Positions 1-6,568 of a stretch of 6,711 nucleotides of DNA are shown piece by piece. The translations under genes were made by a program, and so were the position numbers. The first letter of the stretch is position 1. Every line of letters begins with the position of its first letter. Source of the stretch: Bacteroidota bacterium. GTDB lineage: Bacteria > Bacteroidota > Bacteroidia > Bacteroidales > VadinHA17. The stretch is from assembly GCA_030593185.1 (NCBI GenBank), contig JAUVHQ010000118.1:1-6711 (forward strand). The letters run 5' to 3'. The notes below the pieces were generated by a model. It saw only the letters and a list, made by a program, of their open reading frames with translations, was not told the DNA's origin and ran no database searches.

Positions 1-1934
1 TCTCCCATAAGCTGGAACGGCTTAATACTTTTGATAACATCTAAAATGGGTATGCCAGACTCTAATTTCCTTTGTATAATCTCTTTTTGATCAGGCTTTT
101 TCCAACTAATATCATTCTTTTCCATAAATCGCCTATTTACAAATAGATATTCAGGAAACACACGGTCATTTTTTAAAATATATTTATAAAAAAACTGATC
201 AGTTTCAATTTCTGTTATTATTTCACTTTCTCTTAACCGAAAAGACTCAATAGCTTTATTAATAAATTCATCTTTCCCCATTTTCTTCCGCATATCTTTT
301 TCGGATTTATAAACCTCTTCCCAGTTAAATTTATCTTCATCCAGGGTTAACATCCGGCAATCAATAATTCTGTATGCCTCCTCAGTCATATTAAAAAAGA
401 TGTTTGGTGGCAAACAAGAATTCCTCGCCGCAGATCCTATTGTAAACCATGTAAAAATATCGGGATCATTATTCCAGTCGGGGCATATATTATTATCAAC
501 AACGGCAACACTCATATCTGTCATTACCGGTTGTCCACTGTAATTTTGTGCACTGATATTAAGGTTAACCTCCTCCCCTGGTATATATTCGTTCCTGTCG
601 GTTTCAACCTTTATATCTGAGCCCACTTTATCCAGAAACACGGCCCTTTTGGCAAGTACTCCTCTGTTCTCATCGAACAGAGTTATCCTGATAATTCCAC
701 CGGGCAGCTCCTTAACCGACATTTTAAAAGCAAAAGAATTCCTCAGATTAATACGTTTATTCCAGACAATAATCCCATCCATTTCTGCAATAACATGAAT
801 TATTTGGGAAAATTCTTTCAGGTTAGAATTTATTAGAAAAGACAAGGAATCTTTTGTCCTGTTATTAAATGTAATATTAGTCCCGGTATGTAAAACTTCC
901 GGCAGGTTAAAGGTTTGCTCAATACCTGAAGGTTCAATAATTTTAACTATATATTGGGTCTCTGCCTGAGGGGTCAATTTAAAATATCCTAAGCCATTAG
1001 ACAAGGTTTTAAAATTATTAACAACTTTATTATTTGCATCAACTATTCTACCTTTAATTTCCAAAGGATTACCTGAATGATCCAGGGCAGTAAATCCTAC
1101 TTTTGTTTCTAGTCCATCAATCAGATTACCACTTTCAGGGAAGAATTCAATGTCTGGTGGAAGTCCCCGTGTCGGGATCAGAATAGTGTTACTTTCTTCA
1201 ATATTAAAATGATCTGCTGTTACCTGTACTGAAATTATTGAGCCTCTGTTATAATCGGGCAGAGTAATCTCAACCACTGCATTCCCATCCCTGTTGGTTT
1301 TCTCCTCCCCACTGAAAAATGGAGTTCCATTTATTTTTGCAGTATACGAAATTTTTTTTCTAGAAAAAGGTTTGCCATTAGACATTAATAAATTAACAGT
1401 TACTTTAGCTTTCTCCGATGACTGATAAATAGTATCAGGTACAAAAAGTTTTACCAATACGGGGGATAAAATAATATTCTTTACATATATTTCCTTTGAA
1501 AAAACATTTTCCGGACTGCCGTTTTGCATTAAACCGGTAAAACCGATAAGTGTATATTTTCCTTCAGTTAAACTGCTATGTAATACAAGCTTTCCTGCCG
1601 ACCGGCTATTTTCTATTGGAAAAAACTTATTCATCAATTGCCTTCCACGGGAATCAATTAATAATAATTGAAGGTTTTTACTATTAATACCGGGACTTGA
1701 TGAATAATAATCCTTTATATATGCCTTAAAATACAAATCTTCGCCCGGGGAATAAATATCCCCATCTGTTTGTAAAAAAACAATCTCTGCCGGGTATTTC
1801 TGTTTAAATGTCTCAATTTTTTGAAACAGGAGTGTATCAAAACTTTCTTCACCATTGGCAAATTGGAGTAATCCAAACCATATTAGAATTAAAACAAAAA
1901 AATATTGTCCGGATAAAAAACTTTTACAATTCAT
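1..1934 (-). CDS. MG2/macroglobulin-like exported protein, probable TonB-plug family (3' end beyond left edge)
   Basis: Open minus-strand frame from an ATG at 1934 to the left edge: 644 codons, no stop seen. Residues 1-28 form a signal peptide (basic start, hydrophobic stretch about 11-25, then FANG), so the protein is exported. Residues 48-75 match the MG2 strand pattern of Bacteroidota proteins (FLQTDGDIYSPGEDLYFKAY); 262-320 carry the FFPESGN...GLGYFKLTP pattern, and 411-480 the PGGIIRITLFD...Y.PGEEV...SVAVVD pattern, of the same macroglobulin-related family. Known full-length members continue into a TonB-receptor plug domain; residues 627-640 (GIPILDVIKSIKPF) look like the run-up to such a plug, but the plug itself lies outside the window. 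No thioester CGEQ motif is present in the visible part. Substrate and role are unknown; an outer-membrane or surface location is inferred. It is divergent from the hydrolase at 2117. Family assignment is fairly sure, function is not. Confidence 0.85.
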   Translation of the reverse strand, partial: MNCKSFLSGQYFFVLILIWFGLLQFANGEESFDTLLFQKIETFKQKYPAEIVFLQTDGDIYSPGEDLYFKAYIKDYYSSSPGINSKNLQLLLIDSRGRQLMNKFFPIENSRSAGKLVLHSSLTEGKYTLIGFTGLMQNGSPENVFSKEIYVKNIILSPVLVKLFVPDTIYQSSEKAKVTVNLLMSNGKPFSRKKISYTAKINGTPFFSGEEKTNRDGNAVVEITLPDYNRGSIISVQVTADHFNIEESNTILIPTRGLPPDIEFFPESGNLIDGLETKVGFTALDHSGNPLEIKGRIVDANNKVVNNFKTLSNGLGYFKLTPQAETQYIVKIIEPSGIEQTFNLPEVLHTGTNITFNNRTKDSLSFLINSNLKEFSQIIHVIAEMDGIIVWNKRINLRNSFAFKMSVKELPGGIIRITLFDENRGVLAKRAVFLDKVGSDIKVETDRNEYIPGEEVNLNISAQNYSGQPVMTDMSVAVVDNNICPDWNNDPDIFTWFTIGSAARNSCLPPNIFFNMTEEAYRIIDCRMLTLDEDKFNWEEVYKSEKDMRKKMGKDEFINKAIESFRLRESEIITEIETDQFFYKYILKNDRVFPEYLFVNRRFMEKNDISWKKPDQKEIIQRKLESGIPILDVIKSIKPFQLMG

Positions 1935-2040
1935 ATCTCTCTTTATTAAAATTATCAAGATTCCAACAATATTATATAACTTTCTGCATTAAAAAACAGT
2001 TGAAGTATTATGCATTTTGATAATTGCACAAATAATATAC

Positions 2041-2048
2041 CAAATTTA
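2041..2048 (-). promoter_or_regulatory. Candidate Bacteroidota -7 box for the MG2-like gene
   Basis: On the minus strand this reads TAAATTTG, an exact match to the Bacteroidota -7 consensus TAnnTTTG. Transcription would start near 2034, giving a leader of about 100 nt before the ATG at 1934. No clean TTTG -33 element lies at the expected distance (around 2068-2071), so this is a half-supported promoter. The rest of the 182-bp divergent spacer is AT-rich and shows no matching box for the plus-strand hydrolase. Confidence 0.35.
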
Positions 2049-2116
2049 CAGATAAATAGTATATCAGGAAAATAAAACAATATAAAATACGTTTTAACCA
2101 GTCACTAAATAAAACC

Positions 2117-2899
2117 ATGAACAACCCCGGGAAATACGGTAGTAAACCATACAATGTTGCAGTTATTCATGGTGGTCCCGGAGCTCCTGGTGAAATGGCT
2201 CCTTTAGCACGGGTATTGTCAGGTGATTTTGGTATTATTGAACCGTTGCAGACAGCTAATACAATTGAGGGACAGCTTCGGGAACTACACAATATCCTGG
2301 TAAAGCACGGGAATCCTCCTGTCAACCTTATCGGTCACTCATGGGGTGCATGGCTGGTGTATATCTATGCAGCACTATATCCTGCAGTGGTTAAGAAAAT
2401 AATTCTTATTGCAAGTGGTCCTTTCGAAGAAAAGGACTCGCAAAATATTATGCAGACACGATTAAACCGCCTTACCAACAAAGAGAAGTCTGAACTTTCG
2501 GTCATACAAAAAGAATTAAGTGATCCATTTACCGGGAACAAAAGCAAGCTCTTCAAACAATTTGCAGAACTTTCGTTAAAAGCTGATTCATTTGATCCTT
2601 TTACTAACGAAAGCCGTATAATCGAGTATCAACCCGATATATTTCAAAGTATCTGGAATGAAGCAAGCAAATTAAGAAAGAGCGGAAAACTTATCGGGTT
2701 TGGAAAGAGGATAAAATGCCCTGTTGTTGCAATTCACGGTGATTATGATCCGCATCCGGCGGAAGGAGTAAAAATCCCATTATCTGAAACTCTTGATAAG
2801 TTTAAATTTATTCTACTGAAAAAATGCGGACATTATCCCTGGAACGAGAAGAATGCTTTTAACAAATTTTATCAAATACTGCGGGAAGAAATATTGTAG
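2117..2899 (+). CDS. Alpha/beta hydrolase, prolyl iminopeptidase-like (S33-like)
   Basis: A 260-residue alpha/beta-hydrolase-fold enzyme, probably cytoplasmic because it has no signal peptide or membrane segment. The oxyanion-hole motif HGGPG is at residues 18-22, typical of prolyl iminopeptidase and related S33 hydrolases. The nucleophile elbow GHSWG puts the catalytic Ser at 75. The acid is most likely Asp211 (IHGDYDPHP, three residues after the Gly), and the base is His239 (CGHYPW). Residues about 105-195 are charged and helix-like and probably form the cap. The length is shorter than typical prolyl iminopeptidases (about 300 or more), so peptidase activity should not be assumed; an esterase or other small-molecule hydrolase is equally possible. 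The ATG is preceded by A-rich sequence without a Shine-Dalgarno, as is normal in this phylum, and the first core strand begins at residue 13, which supports this start. It stands alone: divergent from the MG2-like gene and convergent with the next gene. Confidence 0.9.
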   Translation: MNNPGKYGSKPYNVAVIHGGPGAPGEMAPLARVLSGDFGIIEPLQTANTIEGQLRELHNILVKHGNPPVNLIGHSWGAWLVYIYAALYPAVVKKIILIASGPFEEKDSQNIMQTRLNRLTNKEKSELSVIQKELSDPFTGNKSKLFKQFAELSLKADSFDPFTNESRIIEYQPDIFQSIWNEASKLRKSGKLIGFGKRIKCPVVAIHGDYDPHPAEGVKIPLSETLDKFKFILLKKCGHYPWNEKNAFNKFYQILREEIL

Positions 2900-2950
2900 C
2901 TTCGTAAAGTATTTTAAAATGTAATAATTTTGTCTTTTCTCCAATATTAA

Positions 2951-2974
2951 GGCTAAGGCTGAGGCTAAGGCTAA
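2951..2974. repeat. GGCTAA hexamer tandem repeat (4 units)
   Basis: Four adjacent 6-bp units, GGCTAA-GGCTGA-GGCTAA-GGCTAA, with one A-to-G change in unit 2, followed by GGGAGG. The array is a G-rich island in the otherwise AT-rich 252-bp spacer between the convergent hydrolase and deacetylase-like genes. It is not self-complementary and forms no obvious terminator. Nothing else convincing is seen in 2900-3151, apart from a weak imperfect inverted repeat (GATAAAC/GCTTATC, 3072-3088) with no T-tract. Confidence 0.8.
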
Positions 2975-3151
2975 GGGAGGCAAGAGGTTTTAGGATTTTA
3001 AGAAATTATTATTTAAGATGACTTATATATTAAGGAATTAAGCAAATTAACTTAAGCTATTTATCCTGTTCGATAAACATTGCTTATCTATCACCAAATA
3101 TTATCCGAAAATTTGTCCCTACGATTTTAATGCCAATATAATATTAAGCTT

Positions 3152-5044
3152 TTATTCCATTTTACTTATCTCAATATAATGTTCTCCAATACCTTCAGGG
3201 ATTGGAATATTGAAAGATGTTTTTGAAAATGAAACAGGTTTTCCATCGACTTTAACCAAAAGAGTTTCACCTAATTCCTCCTTCACCCAATCGGATAATT
3301 CCAAAATCCAGGAAGATGAATGATTCTTAAAAAATGTGCAATAATGTGCATTATAGTCCACTGTGAAGGTCAATTGCGAAGTTACCCTTTTTATCAATTG
3401 TCCGGAATTAGTTGCATGAAGATATCCGATAAATTCATTTATTCCCATAAAACGGGACCCGGGATATTCTTTAAAGATAGTCGCAAATTTTTCAGGTGCT
3501 CTTGTTATTCCGAAATCATGGCCATTTGGAGGGGCTCCTATAAACAGGGGACTTTCACTTGTCCCTGAGAAATCCCAGCCTACAATAACCATATCCTTAC
3601 CGAGATAGCCATTACTCCAACCATACCAGCCAAAACCGGCTCGTCCGGCTAAACGAAATGTGTTATTATGATATGTAGCTGAAGACCCTCCTCCACCGGC
3701 ACAAAACTGTAATGGAACCACCCCAAACTGATGGGTTAACCAGGCTTTAGAGGTTCTCATGCGCCATAGTTGTTCTGCCGCCGGGATTTCCCTGTGCCGA
3801 CGCGTATCTCCAAATTCGCGATACCAGCCAACTTCAGCTCTTTCCTGATCCAGGGAGGCCTCATACCAGCCGGGTTCTGAAGTGAGATCGGGCTGCATAT
3901 GAGTCAGCCCATGACACATAACTTCAAAGACACCCAGTTTCACTCCCTTATCATATCCCCTTTTACTGGAGACATAATCCTGTTTTATACCGAATTCATC
4001 CACGAATTGCTGTGTCCAGGAAGGTTCAACCCACTGCATTTTATTGTTCACAAAACCAGCAACGAAATTTATATTGAGTATTGCGTTGTGCTCTTTCAAA
4101 GGTTTAATAAGATATTGCTCAATTATCTTTTCCGAAAGAGCCGGATAGTGCCAATGTTCCAGCCAGGCATTTTGCGCTGTCCCCGGATCATCCATGATCA
4201 TGATTATATCCTTATCCCAGGTTTTATAAAGATTGTACCCTATTGTCCAGGTAACAGCCCTTCTGAGAAGAGTACGTATATCCTGGAAACGGAACATAAA
4301 ATTATGATCATGCCCTATCCATACCACCCTGTTGCCTGATTCCAGAACTCTAAAAGTTGATTGTGGAAAATCACCCTGTTTGATAATAGTATTTGTACCT
4401 TTCAAAGTCTCAACTTGCTGACGCTGCATATTGCCCGAGACACCTTCATCTGCTAATAAGGTTGAGTTGAGCCCCTTTGTCAGAAAATGTTCCCGGACAA
4501 CTTTCATTGTTTCAACACTCTCCCATGAATCAATATATTTAATTCCCAAAACAGATTGTATCTCAGGTTGGGAAATACGGTCAGACAAAGCGATAAGTCC
4601 AATCCCATAGTTTTCCACCATGTCCTTAATGATCGTATAATCCGGATGTAACAGCTTATCACTCTGATTTACATCCCATATAATTGTACCGTACATTGGC
4701 TTTCCGTCCGATCCTAAAAACATGTTGCGGTCCAGAAACTGCTGATCCAGCCGTACTACGTCGAAGGGTATTGCCCATGATTTGAGCAAAATCATAAGAT
4801 GATAAAAATCGATTGGACCGGGAACATCCGGTTGACTGGAATAACCGCTAAATTCATCCAGCGGTTCAGGACTGGTCACCAGGTAACTCATTGGGTCCTG
4901 CCATTGATCGCCAATGATTACAATCACGCGGAAAGGCCTGGCAAAATTTTGATCTCCGGAACCACAGAAACCTGTAATTTCAGAGATACTAACCATCACA
5001 ATAATAATCATAAACAACCTCAGGAAAAAGATTTTAACTTTCAT
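3152..5044 (-). CDS. Secreted NodB-like polysaccharide deacetylase-like protein with N-terminal amidotransferase-like domain
   Basis: 630 residues. Residues 1 to about 26 are a signal peptide (MKVKIFFLRL then a hydrophobic run); Cys27 is preceded by TGF, a poor lipobox, so ordinary secretion is more likely than lipidation. Residues about 36-270 alternate hydrophobic strands and helices (RVIVIIGD, YGTIIWDV, GIGLIALSD, RVVWIGHD), resembling a class-I amidotransferase/ThuA-like Rossmann domain. Residues about 277-545 resemble the NodB/glycoside hydrolase-deacetylase fold: IMIMDDPG with Asp285-Asp286 in the place of the usual FDDG, CHGLTHM with His378 and His382 as the HxxxH metal site, GWDFSG at 489-494, and a late NGHD with His509 as a possible catalytic His. 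Residues about 555-630 look like a small C-terminal beta domain. If active it would de-acylate a glycan at the cell surface or outside; the substrate is unknown. The upstream terminator isolates it from the lipoprotein gene, so it should have its own promoter. The domain reading is inferred from motifs. Confidence 0.75.
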   Translation of the reverse strand: MKVKIFFLRLFMIIIVMVSISEITGFCGSGDQNFARPFRVIVIIGDQWQDPMSYLVTSPEPLDEFSGYSSQPDVPGPIDFYHLMILLKSWAIPFDVVRLDQQFLDRNMFLGSDGKPMYGTIIWDVNQSDKLLHPDYTIIKDMVENYGIGLIALSDRISQPEIQSVLGIKYIDSWESVETMKVVREHFLTKGLNSTLLADEGVSGNMQRQQVETLKGTNTIIKQGDFPQSTFRVLESGNRVVWIGHDHNFMFRFQDIRTLLRRAVTWTIGYNLYKTWDKDIIMIMDDPGTAQNAWLEHWHYPALSEKIIEQYLIKPLKEHNAILNINFVAGFVNNKMQWVEPSWTQQFVDEFGIKQDYVSSKRGYDKGVKLGVFEVMCHGLTHMQPDLTSEPGWYEASLDQERAEVGWYREFGDTRRHREIPAAEQLWRMRTSKAWLTHQFGVVPLQFCAGGGGSSATYHNNTFRLAGRAGFGWYGWSNGYLGKDMVIVGWDFSGTSESPLFIGAPPNGHDFGITRAPEKFATIFKEYPGSRFMGINEFIGYLHATNSGQLIKRVTSQLTFTVDYNAHYCTFFKNHSSSWILELSDWVKEELGETLLVKVDGKPVSFSKTSFNIPIPEGIGEHYIEISKME

Positions 5045-5099
5045 AATATTTAATGTTTATATCAAATTTCGCATGTTTTAAATATATATAAAAAAAGAA

Positions 5100-5113
5100 A
5101 CTATTTAAATAGT
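5100..5113. promoter_or_regulatory. Perfect 14-bp palindrome upstream of the deacetylase-like gene (possible operator)
   Basis: ACTATTTAAATAGT is its own reverse complement. It sits 56 bp upstream of the ATG at 5044, between the preceding gene's terminator and the deacetylase-like gene, where an operator would be expected. A degenerate -7-like box (GAAATTTG on the minus strand, 5063-5070) lies between it and the ATG. In DNA this AT-rich such a palindrome can arise by chance, so the regulatory reading is weak. Confidence 0.25.
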
Positions 5114-5117
5114 AAAC

Positions 5118-5145
5118 AAAAAAACTGCCCGGATTTACCGGGCAG
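5118..5145 (-). terminator. Intrinsic terminator of the lipoprotein gene
   Basis: Perfect 8-bp GC-rich stem CTGCCCGG / CCGGGCAG (5125-5132 and 5138-5145) with a 5-nt loop (ATTTA). Read on the minus strand it is followed at once by seven T (5124-5118), then GTTTACT. It begins 25 nt after the stop codon of the minus-strand gene ending at 5171. This is a textbook Rho-independent terminator and means the downstream deacetylase-like gene is mainly transcribed separately. Confidence 0.93.
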
Positions 5146-5170
5146 CCTTGCAGGAAGAATCTCACCAGAT

Positions 5171-6283
5171 TTAGTTGTCCTTAAACTCAATAATTAGGTT
5201 GGTGATCTCCTTGGGGTTATATGGACTCAGATTCGGAAGCCGGCTTTCAATTTCATCGAACTCAGATCCGGGTGATGTGCCTCCAACTATAAAACCATTT
5301 GTATCAAAGAACCCGGGTGCTTCGGTATTAAAGAGATAAGCTTCAACACTTTCCGGATCAATTGTTGGCCACACCTCATACAGTTCACGGGTAAATACAT
5401 TCTTTATTGAATAATAATCTAAAAGAACACTTCTGCTGGGTTCGTCAAGGTTACTCGGGGGTAGTCCAACTTCAGCAACTCCGATATCACTTACCCTGTC
5501 ACCTGAAGCTACAAAAGCCCAGTTAAATCCTGAATTACCTGCGAAGAAAGTTGCATTAGGATGGTTTGTGTTACCATAAACGTCAACAATATCACCTCTA
5601 CGACCGGCAAACATCTTCAGTGTACTCATTGAATAAGGATTATCAAGTGGGTTTTCCAATGGTAAACCGGTAACATATACCATCATGTAAACATCGTATT
5701 CCTGTGTACCTGCTTCATTGTAGTCAATCCTGAACATTGCATTTGCAAACTCCTCTTCTGTATTGCGATCAATGTTATATGGCTTAAGGATTGCTATTCC
5801 ATCGATAGGATTTCTGTTCCAGAATATCTGGATAGCTTTTCCTCCATCCTCATTTCCTTCTGAATCAGCATCTGTAATGGTTAACTGGAATTCCCAGGCC
5901 CCTCCATCAAAAGTAACGTTTTCAATTACTTCAAGGTTTTTGGTCCTGCCATCGTCATCACTTTCATACGAAAAGGACATAGCTGAATTGATATTATGGC
6001 TTGATATGGCATGAATTATTTCCCGTACCATTTCACCACCTGCATCACCCACATGGATAAATGTACTTAAATGATGATAGATAACATTACCACGCAGGGT
6101 ATCAACCTGTGCACTTTTTAGTGTTGATGGTTCCTGGCTGATTGCGGTGGGTATGTCAATACCAAATGTCTCAGGTAAAATACTCTCATCCGACAACTGA
6201 ACTACAGGATCCTTTTCACATGAAGTAAAAAGAAATGTTGTTGCCAGAACTGTTGCAAAAATGTAAAAACTTAACTTTTTCAT
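5171..6283 (-). CDS. Putative lipoprotein of unknown function (370 aa)
   Basis: The chosen ATG at 6283 begins MKKLSFYIFA, which leads directly into a hydrophobic stretch and the lipobox-like LFTSC with Cys22, the only cysteine in the protein. The open frame extends upstream to a TTG at 6349 and an ATG at 6319, but those would put 12-22 polar residues before the signal peptide and are unlikely. After Cys22 comes EKD; a short charged and acidic stretch here resembles the lipoprotein export signals of some Bacteroidota, so surface exposure is possible (inference). The mature part is acidic, rich in Asp, Glu and Asn, and looks beta-rich, with no transmembrane segment. I do not recognise a family. 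Segments that could seed a search are HVGDAGGEM (76-84), FDGGAWEFQLTITD (125-138) and FNWAFVASGD (253-262). It ends in a strong terminator, and the next gene upstream ends 267 bp away, so it is probably monocistronic. Confidence 0.85.
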   Translation of the reverse strand: MKKLSFYIFATVLATTFLFTSCEKDPVVQLSDESILPETFGIDIPTAISQEPSTLKSAQVDTLRGNVIYHHLSTFIHVGDAGGEMVREIIHAISSHNINSAMSFSYESDDDGRTKNLEVIENVTFDGGAWEFQLTITDADSEGNEDGGKAIQIFWNRNPIDGIAILKPYNIDRNTEEEFANAMFRIDYNEAGTQEYDVYMMVYVTGLPLENPLDNPYSMSTLKMFAGRRGDIVDVYGNTNHPNATFFAGNSGFNWAFVASGDRVSDIGVAEVGLPPSNLDEPSRSVLLDYYSIKNVFTRELYEVWPTIDPESVEAYLFNTEAPGFFDTNGFIVGGTSPGSEFDEIESRLPNLSPYNPKEITNLIIEFKDN

Positions 6284-6325
6284 GATTTTAAAATTTAATG
6301 GGTTATACTTTGTTTTCATTTTTTT

Positions 6326-6345
6326 ATCCGGTTTTGTTTCCGGAT
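6326..6345. promoter_or_regulatory. Small inverted repeat in the lipoprotein gene leader
   Basis: ATCCGG and CCGGAT, perfect 6-bp arms around an 8-nt loop, lie 43-62 bp upstream of the ATG at 6283. On the minus strand the hairpin is followed by A rather than T, so it is not a terminator for the gene to the right. It could be a leader hairpin or a binding site. No Bacteroidota TAnnTTTG box was found on the minus strand between 6284 and 6420. Confidence 0.25.
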
Positions 6346-6387
6346 TCAATTATAACACACACAAAGACGGGGATACCCTTATTCAAA

Positions 6388-6401
6388 ACAAAATATTTTG
6401 T
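6388..6401. other. Perfect 14-bp AT-rich palindrome ACAAAATATTTTGT
   Basis: The sequence is its own reverse complement and lies about 105 bp upstream of the lipoprotein ATG, between that gene and the repeat arrays. It could be a regulator site for the lipoprotein gene, but the base composition makes chance plausible. Confidence 0.2.
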
Positions 6402-6420
6402 AATAATCCATTATTATAAT

Positions 6421-6469
6421 GTTATTCGTTATACGTTAAATGTTACTGGTTACTGGTTACTGGTTGCTT
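6421..6469. repeat. Degenerate heptamer tandem array, GTTACTG type (7 units)
   Basis: Seven back-to-back 7-bp units in strict phase: GTTATTC, GTTATAC, GTTAAAT, GTTACTG, GTTACTG, GTTACTG, GTTGCTT. Every unit begins GTT and the first six begin GTTA; the three central units are identical and the flanking ones are degenerate. The array is intergenic, in the 267-bp spacer between the partial gene at the right edge and the lipoprotein gene. Confidence 0.8.
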
Positions 6470-6491
6470 GCTTTTTCAACCATAACCCCCT

Positions 6492-6534
6492 TTATTCTAA
6501 ATTTTACATTCTTCATTCTACATTATTCCATTCT
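6492..6534. repeat. Degenerate AT-rich heptamer-period array, nnATTCT type (6 units)
   Basis: Units TTATTCT, AAATTTT, ACATTCT, TCATTCT, ACATTAT and an 8-bp TCCATTCT keep an ATT core at the same place in each. The period is 7 bp, as in the arrays on either side, but the unit sequence is different. Because the tract is AT-rich and degenerate this is less certain than its neighbours. Confidence 0.5.
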
Positions 6535-6540
6535 TTTAAA

Positions 6541-6568
6541 GAGTTACGGGTTACGGGTTACGAGTTAC
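6541..6568. repeat. Heptamer tandem array, GRGTTAC type (4 units)
   Basis: Four adjacent units GAGTTAC, GGGTTAC, GGGTTAC, GAGTTAC. They share the GTTAC core of the 6421-6469 array but with G/A-rich flanks. The right-hand part overlaps the 3' end of the minus-strand gene: the last codons and the TAA stop (6551-6553) of that gene are made of repeat units. Confidence 0.85.

Noticed and set aside
1808..2020. 70-codon plus-strand open frame
   Set aside because: Lies opposite the signal-peptide end of the MG2-like gene, is rich in Tyr, Phe, Lys and Ile as expected from AT-rich antisense DNA, and has no recognisable domain.
2365..2556. 63-codon minus-strand frame inside the hydrolase
   Set aside because: Antisense shadow of the hydrolase, whose catalytic motifs establish the plus frame as the real one.
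3072..3088. Inverted repeat GATAAAC/GCTTATC as a terminator between the convergent genes
   Set aside because: One mismatch in a 7-bp AT-rich stem, a 3-nt loop and no T-tract on either side; far weaker than the terminator at 5118-5145.
3112..3123. TTTGTCCCTACG as a fragment of a MITE-like repeat
   Set aside because: Such GTCCCTAC sequences occur at ends of some bacterial miniature elements, but no inverted partner or target duplication is present nearby.
3899..4339. 146-codon plus-strand frame opposite the deacetylase-like gene
   Set aside because: The minus frame is much longer and has a signal peptide and metal-site motifs; this frame shows no domain and looks like an antisense shadow. The same holds for the plus frames at 3320-3568 and 4799-5053.
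5763..6014. 83-codon plus-strand frame opposite the lipoprotein gene
   Set aside because: Antisense shadow with no initiation context and no domain.
6284..6349. N-terminal extension of the lipoprotein gene to a TTG at 6349 or ATG at 6319
   Set aside because: It would place a polar Lys-rich segment ahead of a normal lipoprotein signal peptide; the ATG at 6283 gives a standard signal peptide directly.
6421..6568. CRISPR array
   Set aside because: Units are 7 bp, contiguous and without unique spacers, and no cas gene is present.
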